A stretch of DNA of 64,000 nt from Thermophilibacter mediterraneus (GTDB lineage: Bacteria > Actinomycetota > Coriobacteriia > Coriobacteriales > Atopobiaceae). The translations under genes and the position numbers were made by a program. Positions within the stretch are counted from its first letter, which is position 1. Every line of letters begins with the position of its first letter. Positions 56,011 to 63,936 of this stretch are shown piece after piece. The stretch spans positions 457,405-521,404 of the forward strand of contig NZ_FPKO01000009.1 of the NCBI RefSeq assembly GCF_900119385.1, read 5' to 3'. Under the pieces are notes generated by a model. The model worked only from the letters and a program-made list of their open reading frames with translations, ran no database searches and had not been told where the DNA came from.

Positions 56011-56277
56011 ATGACTTTTTGGAGAACACGGCTCGACTATAGCTCACCCTCCCTTTCCCACTTCGACAACGCTGCGGAGAAATGGACCATCGGCACTCGA
56101 ATTCGTGTCGAGCGCAGCCAGCGCGGATTCTCGCAACGGAGGTGCTCGCCCATGACAGGCACAAGCCGCTCCCGTCTCTGGAAAACCGAGACAGGAGCGG
56201 CTAACGTTGGTATCGACGCACCCATTCGCACTGCCTGTGCACTCGACGTGTGTGCGCGAGATCTGATTGAGGTTTAG
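56011..56277 (+). pseudogene. XRE-type HTH gene, probably frameshifted
   Basis: The frame carries a good XRE/HTH_3 domain (GTRIRVERSQRGFSQRR ... TGTSRSRLWKTETGAANVGID ... ALDVCARDLIEV). No ribosome site precedes the first in-frame ATG (56011). A better start, GGAG-AA-ATG at 56082, is in another frame; a small indel between it and the domain would join them. Substitutions of otherwise conserved positions (RRCSPMTG, DAPIRTAC) also suggest decay. It overlaps the 5' region of the divergent DUF4230-type gene. Confidence 0.55.
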
Positions 56278-56287
56278 CGACAGTCCA

Positions 56288-57157
56288 CTATTCGCCAATA
56301 AGGCTTACGTATGCGGCAATGTTCCCGCTGTACTCGCTATAGAGCAGCTCAAGGTGATGGGTTCCCTCGGCGTTGTCTGCATAATAAGTAATATCGGTGT
56401 CAGCGACGTTCTCAGTAAACCCAGCGTCCTTGCATGCTTCGACGTAGGCGGAGAACCCATCGGGTGTCGAACCCTCGGTATCAAACGAGAATCGGGTTTC
56501 CGATTCGTCAACATCCACTACCAGCTCGCCTTCCGGCCGAGGGACACTGGCGCATATTTCGCCTTCGCCCCACAAGTCAGTCTTCGTAACATCGGAGGAA
56601 AGGTCGTAGGTTCCCGACTTAAAGTCATAGTATTCCTCATAGATAAGCCCGTCATGCAGATAGCGAATCGTCATGAGATCGGGCTCCATCAACTCATACT
56701 GCTCAACGTTGTTGACGTAATACCCGGAAAAATTGAGCGTGGTTTCCTGTGATGCTTCTCCGGGAGACACGATGTGGGTGCTTCTGCAAGTCATTAGTCC
56801 GTCGCGGACCTCTTCCTCGGTCATACCCTCTTCAATTAGATAGTCAAACGCAGAGCTGATTTGCTCGGATTCAGCGTCCTCCCTTGGAAGAAGCTCGAGC
56901 TCAATCCCAACAATCGCGTAGTCGCTGTTGTTCTCGTAACTAAACATTGCCCGTCGTGTTCCACCATCAACGCCCGGTGAGACGTCGTACGGAACCTGCT
57001 CGATTTTTATTGCGTCCTCAGCCGGCTCCGCGCTTGCGTCCTGAGATTGAACGCCTTGGATCTCGTTGCCCGACTGCGAGCTCATGCTAGTTCCTGAGCA
57101 AGCCGTCAACGCAATGCCCAGCGCCGCGACCAGCATAATCTGCCAACTCTTTCTCAT
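56288..57157 (-). CDS. Lipoprotein of unknown function
   Basis: 289 residues. Lipobox LGIALTACSG with lipid-modified C20; the mature part is acidic. The core (IEQVPYDVSPGVDGGTRRAMFSYENNSDYAIVGIELELLP ... SPGEASQETTLNFSGYYVNNVEQYELMEPDLMTIRYLHDG) resembles FxLYD-like extracellular modules, and the last ~85 residues (DGFSAYVEACKDAGFTENVADTDITYYADNAEGTHHLELLY) a separate small domain. ATG after TAAGGAGGAAGATA. Part of the lower-GC accessory stretch. Confidence 0.8.
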   Translation of the reverse strand: MRKSWQIMLVAALGIALTACSGTSMSSQSGNEIQGVQSQDASAEPAEDAIKIEQVPYDVSPGVDGGTRRAMFSYENNSDYAIVGIELELLPREDAESEQISSAFDYLIEEGMTEEEVRDGLMTCRSTHIVSPGEASQETTLNFSGYYVNNVEQYELMEPDLMTIRYLHDGLIYEEYYDFKSGTYDLSSDVTKTDLWGEGEICASVPRPEGELVVDVDESETRFSFDTEGSTPDGFSAYVEACKDAGFTENVADTDITYYADNAEGTHHLELLYSEYSGNIAAYVSLIGE

Positions 57158-57295
57158 TATCTTCCTCCTTAACCGAACCGTCTCTTCTGTGGACGTGAGC
57201 CCATCCTCAATAGGGGCTGCATTTTTCGCGAGGGCGGATGACGTTGGAAGGTGACCGCCCGCACGCTCTTCTCATCTGCCCCCACGAAAGCGCCC

Positions 57296-58489
57296 CTACA
57301 GCCCGATTTCTGCCAGTCGAGCAGTCACACGACCCAGTGCCTCGGTGTAATAGGCTAGGTCGCCGGCGGAGAGCGAGCCCTCATCTATGGCGTTGGCCCG
57401 CTCCGTCATGTCTCCGTAGCGTGTCATCATGTCCACGTATTCCGACAGCATGCTCGACGTTTCTCCTGCATTGCTGTAAGCGACCATAAAGTCGGCATAT
57501 TCATTCATAAAATTTTCGTAGCTGTCGATAAATTCCCTGAAGTCGCCCGCACCAACATTGATAGAGACAGTCTCGCTCACGTTTTTCTTCACGAGAGCAT
57601 CGGATTTTTCCCGAGCTCCCCCTCCAGCCTTGTTCTCGCCCGCCGAATCCCCGGCTGGATACCCGGACTCCGGCGCTTTGGTAACGCTCAACGTAATCGA
57701 CCGCACCGACTGATTGCTGACCAGGTTGCTGTACTCCTTGCCATCGCTGTCCATGCTGTACGTCAGCTTGATGGCCGTGTTCGGCTCAACACTCTGTGAG
57801 GTGACCATATATTCGGCAAGCGACGTCTCGTCCTCAGGGTCGATGAACGTCCCGTCATCAGCAACGATGTCAAAGAATACGTAACCGTGTCCATAGGCGT
57901 CAGCAAGGCTGCCTGAGAGCGAGTAGTATCCACATTCCGCAAGATTGCGTCCAACGTAGTCACGGACGTAATGCGTGTACTTGTCAGGAGACGACTGGAT
58001 TGTCGTAAGCTCGGGCGTATCTCCAACCTCACCCGCTTTGCCCACCGAGAGGACAATCTCGTCGATAGTCTGGAAGTTAACGAGGTTATCGTACTCCTCT
58101 CCCTCGCTGTCAACTTCAAAGGTATACTTGATCTCCGTGTTGGGGCTGATACTCTGCCCAGTTACCACATACTCCTTGAGCTGTTCTTCGTTGCCCGGAT
58201 CGATATAGGTACCGTTCGCGGCAACATAAATCACCTTGAGGTTGCCCGCACCGTACGCATCGTGTCGGAAGCCGTCAATTGCCTCGTAGCCAATCGAGGC
58301 AGCGTTCATGCCGACATAACTCTTGACATACCATGTGTACTTATCGGGGGACGGCTTAATAGATACGACCTCTTGAGTTTGGACGGGAGCGGGATCGCCC
58401 TCTGCAGCTCGGCTGCCCGCTCCGCCGCCGCAGGCACCAAGGGCAAAGACCAAGGCACACGTGCCCAAAACGGATGCCGCACGCTTCAT
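57296..58489 (-). CDS. Lipoprotein with two tandem ~105-residue modules
   Basis: 397 residues from the ATG at 58489 (AGGAGGCGACACT). Lipobox ALGACGGG. Two homologous modules: SPDKYTWYVKSYVGMNAASIGYEAIDG ... NFQTIDEIVLSVGKAG and SPDKYTHYVRDYVGRNLAECGYYSLSG ... SNQSVRSITLSVTKAP. They share SPDKYT, YVG, TGQSI/TSQSV, PNTxIK and EYxNLV blocks. A Gly/Ser linker and a helical C-terminal ~95 residues (FREFIDSYENFMNEYADFMVAYSN ...) follow. Probably a surface protein. No function recognised. Eleven bases after the following membrane-protein gene, so in one operon. Confidence 0.8.
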   Translation of the reverse strand: MKRAASVLGTCALVFALGACGGGAGSRAAEGDPAPVQTQEVVSIKPSPDKYTWYVKSYVGMNAASIGYEAIDGFRHDAYGAGNLKVIYVAANGTYIDPGNEEQLKEYVVTGQSISPNTEIKYTFEVDSEGEEYDNLVNFQTIDEIVLSVGKAGEVGDTPELTTIQSSPDKYTHYVRDYVGRNLAECGYYSLSGSLADAYGHGYVFFDIVADDGTFIDPEDETSLAEYMVTSQSVEPNTAIKLTYSMDSDGKEYSNLVSNQSVRSITLSVTKAPESGYPAGDSAGENKAGGGAREKSDALVKKNVSETVSINVGAGDFREFIDSYENFMNEYADFMVAYSNAGETSSMLSEYVDMMTRYGDMTERANAIDEGSLSAGDLAYYTEALGRVTARLAEIGL

Positions 58490-58500
58490 AGTGTCGCCTC

Positions 58501-59034
58501 CTATTGCGAACTTTGCATCTTTTCCTTGCGCCTGAGCACGAACAGCCACACCGCCGCGGCAACGAGCGCCACGAACGCCACGATGTAGACCGTCGGAGCA
58601 ATGCCCCAGCCGTGCGTGCTGCTGGGGAGCACGCCGCGGTCCCCGAAGTCCCACACGAGCAGGCGGGACCCCGCGAGGGTGATCACCGCGAGCACCGTCG
58701 ACCCAATGGGCCTGCCCAGCGCCGCGAGCAGCAGCGTCAGCGCCGAGGCGCCCAGCAGCGCATACGAGATGTACGTATAGAGCTGCCAGGTCCCGCCCAT
58801 GGAGCCGTACACCTGCGCATACGAGAAGAGCGAGATGTCCTGGGCGTCGGAAACCGTCATACCCGTGGGCTCGTAGAACATCACGTCCGGCGCAAGCGCC
58901 ACCGCATCACGAAACTCCTGGTCAGCAGACCCCCAGGGCAGGAAGAACGCCGCAACCAAGCCTATGGCGCCGACGACCATCGCCGCTCGCGCCAGAAGGG
59001 GCAGCGATGCCCCGCCCCCCTTTTGTTCCGCCAT
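58501..59034 (-). CDS. Four-helix membrane protein, unknown
   Basis: 177 residues from the ATG at 59034 (GGGAGGGAGCGAGCGTG). Four hydrophobic helices (AAMVVGAIGLVAAFFLPWGS; YISYALLGASALTLLLAALG; TVLAVITLAGSRLLVW; VYIVAFVALVAAAVWLFVL) and a short extracytoplasmic loop between helices 1 and 2; the basic C-terminus is cytoplasmic. No family named. Upstream of the lipoprotein gene, with the shared 21-bp motif at 59131-59151. Confidence 0.75.
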   Translation of the reverse strand: MAEQKGGGASLPLLARAAMVVGAIGLVAAFFLPWGSADQEFRDAVALAPDVMFYEPTGMTVSDAQDISLFSYAQVYGSMGGTWQLYTYISYALLGASALTLLLAALGRPIGSTVLAVITLAGSRLLVWDFGDRGVLPSSTHGWGIAPTVYIVAFVALVAAAVWLFVLRRKEKMQSSQ

Positions 59035-59130
59035 CACGCTCGCTCCCTCCCGCCGCCCCAGGCGGCCTCGTTGCCAGCGGGCTCTTTGCCAAACGCCCGT
59101 GAGCCCATTCTGAGAAGGAAGGGGCGCCAG

Positions 59131-59151
59131 TTCCTCAGTTGGTAGCTGAAT
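59131..59151. promoter_or_regulatory. 21-bp motif shared with kinase upstream region
   Basis: TTCCTCAGTT-GGT-AGCTGAAT; 19 of 21 bases match 62432-62452. Read on the minus strand as ATTCAGCTAC... it lies ~100 bases before the membrane-protein start. Confidence 0.5.
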
Positions 59152-59277
59152 TACGCGAGCGGACGCTCCGTGAGACGAGCGTGACCGCACGATCAAGTTC
59201 TTCTTGCCCGCGAACGCTCGTCATGTACTCCTTTTTTCCGATTCGTGTATAGCTTGTACATTTTTTTACAGAATTCT

Positions 59278-59294
59278 CTGTACATCATGTACAG
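59278..59294. promoter_or_regulatory. Palindrome before the AAA ATPase gene
   Basis: Perfect CTGTACAT-C-ATGTACAG, 37 bases before the GTG start; a second TTGTACA box lies ~18 bases upstream. Looks like an operator for a dimeric regulator overlapping the promoter. Confidence 0.5.
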
Positions 59295-59331
59295 TATTTG
59301 CAGTTAGGTCTACAGGAAGGGGTAAGGGACC

Positions 59332-60693
59332 GTGGTCGAGCTCAAGCGCAAGATGGAGAAGCGCGTCGAAGCGTGGTATGTCTCGGCCGAACGCCGCCCA
59401 CTGCTCATTCGAGGGGCACGACGCACCGGCAAGACCTTCCTAATCGAGCACGTCGGCACACGCCTTGCGGGCCCCAACTTCGTGAAGCTGGACTTCCGGA
59501 CCCATCTGGGAACCATACGCTCTCTGTTTGACGGGCCGACCGACGATGTTGACGGCATCGTATCCCGCATCGGAGAGTACAAGCGAACCCGGCTCGACCC
59601 CGAAACCGCGCTGATCTTCTTTGACGAGGTGCAGCTTGACGAGCGTGCGCTCAACTCACTGCGCTTCTTTGCCGACTCCAAGTGGCGTGTCATAGCTAGC
59701 GGAAGCCTCCTTGGCGTCACAACACGGCAAAGGCACCTCCCCTTCCCGTCGGGCGTAATTCAGGAGGAGCTTCACCCGCTTGATTTTGAGGAGTTCCTCT
59801 GGGCGGCCGGCGAGTCCTTCATGGCAGGGTCCATCCGCGAGCACAGCCGGACCCTCGAGCCCTACGTGCTCCACGAGGACGCACTGGCCCTCTACCGCCG
59901 CTACCTCACCACGGGAGGCATGCCCCTTCCCGTGCGGCAGTGGTTTGATACGCATGATGAGGCCGAGGTGACCCTACTCCAGCACGAGATCGGCGAGACG
60001 TACACGGCGGACATGACCGACCCGGACAACGGAATAAGCGGCGTGTCCGCAAAGCGCATCTGGGACAGCATACCCAGGCAGCTTCTACGCGCCTCGACGA
60101 AGAAGTTCAAGTACAGCGACGTGATACGGGGAGGCAGGCGCGGGCGACTGCTTGAGCCGCTTGAGTGGCTCAACGCCGCCGGCATAGTCGCGATTCACGA
60201 CCTCACGCGCGACACCCGAGCGCCCCTGACGCCCTACAACGACGAGTCGGGCAGCTTCTTCAAGGTGTACGTCTCCGACACCGGCCTCATGTTCAACAAG
60301 CTTGGCATCGAGCCGAGCCTCGTGCTCGACCGCACGTTGAGCCCCCTTCTTTCATCGGACTTTCGCGGAGCACTCGCCGAGAACTACGTCATGCAGTCGC
60401 TCAAGGCAAACGACCTCAAGACGTTCTACTGGATGCCCGATGAGGGCTCAGGCCGCGGGGAGGTCGACTTTGTCCTCCAGACGAGAAGCGCCGAGGTCAT
60501 ACCGATTGAGGTGAAGTCCGCGCGCAACGTTGGCGCCAAGAGCCTCCGCAAGCTCATGTGCGAGGGGAGCTCTCCCTACGCGATACGCCTCTCGGAGCAG
60601 CAGTTTGGCAGGTCGGCGGGAGAGGACGGTACCGAGCTGCGCAGCCTGCCGCTCTATGCGGCGTTTTGCATTGAAGCGGGCGGGCTGGGGTAA
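59332..60693 (+). CDS. AAA ATPase with DUF4143/PD-(D/E)XK C-terminus
   Basis: 453 residues, GTG start after GGAAGGGGTAAGGGACC. AAA_14 ATPase: Walker A GARRTGKTF (K34), Walker B ALIFFDEV (D98, E99). C-terminal DUF4143 module with a PD-(D/E)XK-like site: D379 in GEVDFVLQ and E393-x-K395 in PIEVKSA. Family members are common in anaerobes; function is not established, though nuclease-like motifs suggest DNA-directed or defence-related roles. Confidence 0.85.
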   Translation: MVELKRKMEKRVEAWYVSAERRPLLIRGARRTGKTFLIEHVGTRLAGPNFVKLDFRTHLGTIRSLFDGPTDDVDGIVSRIGEYKRTRLDPETALIFFDEVQLDERALNSLRFFADSKWRVIASGSLLGVTTRQRHLPFPSGVIQEELHPLDFEEFLWAAGESFMAGSIREHSRTLEPYVLHEDALALYRRYLTTGGMPLPVRQWFDTHDEAEVTLLQHEIGETYTADMTDPDNGISGVSAKRIWDSIPRQLLRASTKKFKYSDVIRGGRRGRLLEPLEWLNAAGIVAIHDLTRDTRAPLTPYNDESGSFFKVYVSDTGLMFNKLGIEPSLVLDRTLSPLLSSDFRGALAENYVMQSLKANDLKTFYWMPDEGSGRGEVDFVLQTRSAEVIPIEVKSARNVGAKSLRKLMCEGSSPYAIRLSEQQFGRSAGEDGTELRSLPLYAAFCIEAGGLG

Positions 60694-60723
60694 GTCGCCG
60701 CGCGGCAACGGCGACGCGCTGCC

Positions 60724-62367
60724 CTACCATGCCAGCGCGTGGACCTCATAGCTCTCATAGTCGGGAACGGCGTGACAGCTCACCTCGAAGGTGGTTGTCG
60801 ACCCGGGCTCGGGGCGCGAGGCAAAGCCGACGTCGCCAAAGACGATGTTGCCGTCCTCGTCGCGCAGCAGCACCGAGAGCGCCACGTCGCTGCCGATGTC
60901 CGATCCGTCATCGCGCTCGCAGGTCACCTCTCCCACGAAGTTGGTCCCGCCCAGGCCATCCGAGACGGGTCGAGCTCCCGAGACGGCGAACGTCGCACTG
61001 CGCTCGGCCTCCGACCCCACCTGATAGTCCTCGACGCCGTTGGCGGAAAACTCGACCGTGGCGGGAGGCTGGCCGGGGTTGCCCGCAAGATCGCCCCACC
61101 AGATTGTCTCGCCGGCGCCAATGGATGAGAGGACCTGCTCCTGCGAGAAGAGCACGGCGCCCGACTCGTCGCGACCCGTGACGGTGTAGGCCGGGTACTC
61201 CACGACCGCGTCGCCGGTGTTGCGCAGCGCGATCCCGTAGTGGACGAACCCCTGGTCGTCCGCCGACCATCCGGACTCCACGACCTCGAGCGAGACGCTC
61301 GCCTCGGCGACGGATTCGGGGCTCGTCGAGGCGGGGGCGCCGGACCACGATCCCCGATCGTCGGACTCGGGCGCACCGTCCTTCTCGCCCCGTGACGTCA
61401 CCTGCCCGCCCGCCGCGTCATCGGTGGCCGCCGGAGCGCCCAGGAGGCCCGCGTCGACGAGCAGCAGCGCGATCGCGGCGAGCAGCGACACGACCGCCGT
61501 CGCCGCGAGCGCCATCATGGGCCAGCGCCGACGCGGCGCGGCGTCGACCGTCGGTGAAGCCGTTGCGCGAGGCGCGTCGGAAGCGACGCGTCCCTTCGAA
61601 ACGGGCTCGCCCCGCAGCGCTGCGGCGAGCTCGGCGGCGCTCTGGTAGCGCGCGCTCGGCTCCATGGCCGTGGCCCGTTGGACGATGACGCGGACCTCAG
61701 GGGCCACGACCTCGTCGTCGGTGAGGAGGCGTTCGTACTCGGCCGCCTCGGGCACGTCCGGGAGGGCCCCGGTGAGCAGGTAGCCGAGCACGCGACCGAT
61801 GGAGTACACGTCGGAGCGCGCATCGGTCTGGGCGAAGCCATGCTGCTCGGGCGAGGCGAAGCCTGGCGTGCCGAGCTGCGTGGTGTCGTGCGTCGCCCCG
61901 GCCGTGGTGAGGCGGGCGATGCCGAGGTCGATAAGGTGCGCGCCGTCCGCGGCGACCACCACGTTGCGCGGCGAGATGTCCCGGTGGATGATGCCGCGGG
62001 CATGAAGCGCGGCGGCCGCGTCGCAGAGCTGGGCCACGAGCTCGCACGCGCGCCCCTCACCAAGGCGCCCCCGGGTCGCGACGAGCTCCTCGAGGTTCTC
62101 GCCCGGCACGTAGTCACAGACCACGACGAACTCGTCCGGCATCTCGTAGGTTGCCACGACGCGCGGGAGGCGAGGGCAGTCGCACTCGCCGAGCAGGGCC
62201 CACACCCCGCGGCGCGCGAGCTTGGAGGGTATGCGCTTGCGGACGAACGGCCCCGAGCCGTCCAAGGTGACCAGCTCGGTCGTCCCTCCCGCGCCCGACG
62301 CGAGAACGCGCTCGACGCGATATGCGTCATCTATGCCCATGGCATGCATGACCTGCTGGTCGTCCAA
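60724..62367 (-). CDS. Membrane-anchored Ser/Thr protein kinase
   Basis: 547 residues. Start uncertain: TTG at 62367 (AGGTAGAGGGG upstream) or ATG six codons later. Hanks kinase: ATP-lysine K44, catalytic D130 in IIHRDISPRN, Mg D147 as DLG instead of DFG, then GTPGFASPEQ. One helix at ~284-306, followed by an extracellular FxLYD-like domain (SVSLEVVESGWSADDQGFVHYGIALRNTGDAVVEYPAYTV). No PASTA domains. Likely a surface-state sensor. Target unknown. Confidence 0.9.
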   Translation of the reverse strand: MDDQQVMHAMGIDDAYRVERVLASGAGGTTELVTLDGSGPFVRKRIPSKLARRGVWALLGECDCPRLPRVVATYEMPDEFVVVCDYVPGENLEELVATRGRLGEGRACELVAQLCDAAAALHARGIIHRDISPRNVVVAADGAHLIDLGIARLTTAGATHDTTQLGTPGFASPEQHGFAQTDARSDVYSIGRVLGYLLTGALPDVPEAAEYERLLTDDEVVAPEVRVIVQRATAMEPSARYQSAAELAAALRGEPVSKGRVASDAPRATASPTVDAAPRRRWPMMALAATAVVSLLAAIALLLVDAGLLGAPAATDDAAGGQVTSRGEKDGAPESDDRGSWSGAPASTSPESVAEASVSLEVVESGWSADDQGFVHYGIALRNTGDAVVEYPAYTVTGRDESGAVLFSQEQVLSSIGAGETIWWGDLAGNPGQPPATVEFSANGVEDYQVGSEAERSATFAVSGARPVSDGLGGTNFVGEVTCERDDGSDIGSDVALSVLLRDEDGNIVFGDVGFASRPEPGSTTTFEVSCHAVPDYESYEVHALAW

Positions 62368-62431
62368 CCCCTCTACCTCGCTCTTCTCGTGCCTCTTACC
62401 ATAGTAGAGGTTATATTCAGCTGTGTACTGA

Positions 62432-62452
62432 TTCCTCAGTTAGCAGCTGAAT
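62432..62452. promoter_or_regulatory. 21-bp motif shared with 59131-59151
   Basis: TTCCTCAGTT-AGC-AGCTGAAT, ~65 bases before the kinase start. Adjacent CAGCTG at 62419-62424 gives an extra TTCAGCTG/CAGCTGAA pair of arms across 20 bases. Confidence 0.5.
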
Positions 62453-62462
62453 GGAAGGGCGC

Positions 62463-62903
62463 CTACTTCAGCGGGCCGGTGCCGAGTAGCGTCTTCTCGC
62501 CCAGGCGGTAGAGCTCGTCGTCGGCCTGCTCGCGCGTGAGCCCGTGCTCCACGCACCAGATGAGAACGGCGTCGCGACGGTCCTTGGGCCACAGCTCGGC
62601 CACGCCGTCCAACCGCAGGAGCCTCTGGGTCTGACGCAGGTCACAGCCCAGCCCGAGGGCCATCATGAGGGCGTTGTCCCGTCCGAGGCGACTCTTGCCG
62701 GCAAAGACGTCATAGACGAACGTGCTGTTGAGGCCGGAGGCGCGCACCACGTCCGCGCGCTTGAGGCCCTTCTCGCCGAGAAGGTCGCGCAGGTAGTCGG
62801 GCAGCTCGCGGTCGATGGTGAGCCCCTCGTCGAGATAGGCCTCGGGAGTTGCCGCGGCGAGGAGCCGCTCGAGCAGCTCCTCCGTCAGACGTTCCTCAGC
62901 CAT
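62463..62903 (-). CDS. HTH (XRE-like) protein paired with the kinase
   Basis: 146 residues from the ATG at 62903 (GAGGGGAGGGTG). HTH: LPDYLRDLLGEKGLKRADVVRASGLNSTFVYDVFAGKSRLGRDNALMMALGLG, followed by a helical region (LRQTQRLLRLDGVAELWPKDRRDAVLIWCVEHGLTREQADDELYRLG). Same strand and just upstream of the kinase, with the 21-bp motif between them. It may regulate, or be a substrate of, the kinase. Confidence 0.8.
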   Translation of the reverse strand: MAEERLTEELLERLLAAATPEAYLDEGLTIDRELPDYLRDLLGEKGLKRADVVRASGLNSTFVYDVFAGKSRLGRDNALMMALGLGCDLRQTQRLLRLDGVAELWPKDRRDAVLIWCVEHGLTREQADDELYRLGEKTLLGTGPLK

Positions 62904-62961
62904 CACCCTCCCCTCGGTATCGTGGCGCGCCTCGCCCTCTCCGAGAAGGCGAGGCGGCTCC

Positions 62962-63936
62962 CTAGAACTTGTCGACGTGGCCGGTGGCGCGAGCGCTGCG
63001 CTCGCGCAGGTCGGCGATGGCAGCGGGAATCTCGTCCGTGTCATAGGGCGTCATCTGGTAGACCCAGTTGAGCCAGTTGCGGTAGAGCAGGTTGGCGTGC
63101 GCGCGCCAGGTGAAGAGGGGCTGCTTCTCGGGGTCGTCGTCGGGGAAGTAGTTCTCCGGGACGCGAATGGGCAGACCCTTGTGGAAGTCTCGCCAGAACT
63201 CGTCGGCAAGGGTGTCGCGGCCGTACTCGAAGTGACCGGTCACGTAGACCTCGTGGAAGTCGCGCGTGGCGAGCAGCGAGGGGCCGCTCGTGAAGCCCTC
63301 GGAGAGCACGCAGATCTCGGGGTGGTTGGCGAGCTCCGCGGTGTCGATGGCGGCGTGGCGGGAGTGCGGCATGTAGTGGACCTCGTCGAAGCCGTTGGTG
63401 AGGAAGCTGTACTCGTCGCACAGGCGCTGCTTGAACACGCCAAAGAGCTTCGAGCCGAGCTGGCGCTTGGGGATGCCGTAGAGGTGCCAGAGCCCTCCGA
63501 GCGCCGCCCAGCACAGGTACATCGTCGAGAACACGTGCTCCTGGCTCCAGTCCACGATCTCGCAGAACTCGTCCCAGTAGTCCACCTCGTCGTACTCGAG
63601 GTGCTCGACCGGCGCGCCGGTGATGATGAGGCCGTCGTAGTTCTTGTCGCGGAAGGCGTCGAAGGTGTCGTAGAACTTGACCAGGTGGTCCTGGGAGACG
63701 TGGGTCGACTCGTGCGTGGAGACGCGCATGAAGTCGCAGCTCACCTGCAGGGGCGACTTGGAGATGAGGCGCAAGATCTGGGTCTCGGTCTCGATCTTGG
63801 TGGGCATGAGGTTGAGAATCGCCAGCTTGAGCGGGCGAATCTCCTGGTGGCTGGCGACCTCCTCCTCCAGGGCGAAGATGCGCTCCTGCTGAAGGATCTT
63901 CTTGGCGGGCAGGCCGTCAGGGATGTTGATGGGCAT
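62962..63936 (-). CDS. metA: Homoserine O-acyltransferase MetA
   Basis: First committed methionine step: acylates homoserine. 324 residues. Catalytic Cys142 in MYLCWAALGG and H235/E237 in VTGHFEYGR. Residue 111 is Glu (TGAPVEHLEYDEVDYW), the position reported to favour acetyl-CoA (Glu) over succinyl-CoA (Gly), so an O-acetyltransferase is predicted although genes are often labelled succinyltransferase. ATG after GGAGACCGC. Separate from the kinase operon. Confidence 0.94.
   Translation of the reverse strand: MPINIPDGLPAKKILQQERIFALEEEVASHQEIRPLKLAILNLMPTKIETETQILRLISKSPLQVSCDFMRVSTHESTHVSQDHLVKFYDTFDAFRDKNYDGLIITGAPVEHLEYDEVDYWDEFCEIVDWSQEHVFSTMYLCWAALGGLWHLYGIPKRQLGSKLFGVFKQRLCDEYSFLTNGFDEVHYMPHSRHAAIDTAELANHPEICVLSEGFTSGPSLLATRDFHEVYVTGHFEYGRDTLADEFWRDFHKGLPIRVPENYFPDDDPEKQPLFTWRAHANLLYRNWLNWVYQMTPYDTDEIPAAIADLRERSARATGHVDKF

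Larger units (their letters stand above)
59035..59331. other. Divergent intergenic region with operator-like motifs
   Basis: 297 bases with no gene. It holds the 21-bp motif shared with the kinase upstream region (59131-59151) and, nearer the ATPase gene, the palindrome at 59278-59294. Around 59223-59292 it is AT-rich with a TTGTACA-like box, suggesting promoter elements for the ATPase gene. Confidence 0.6.
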
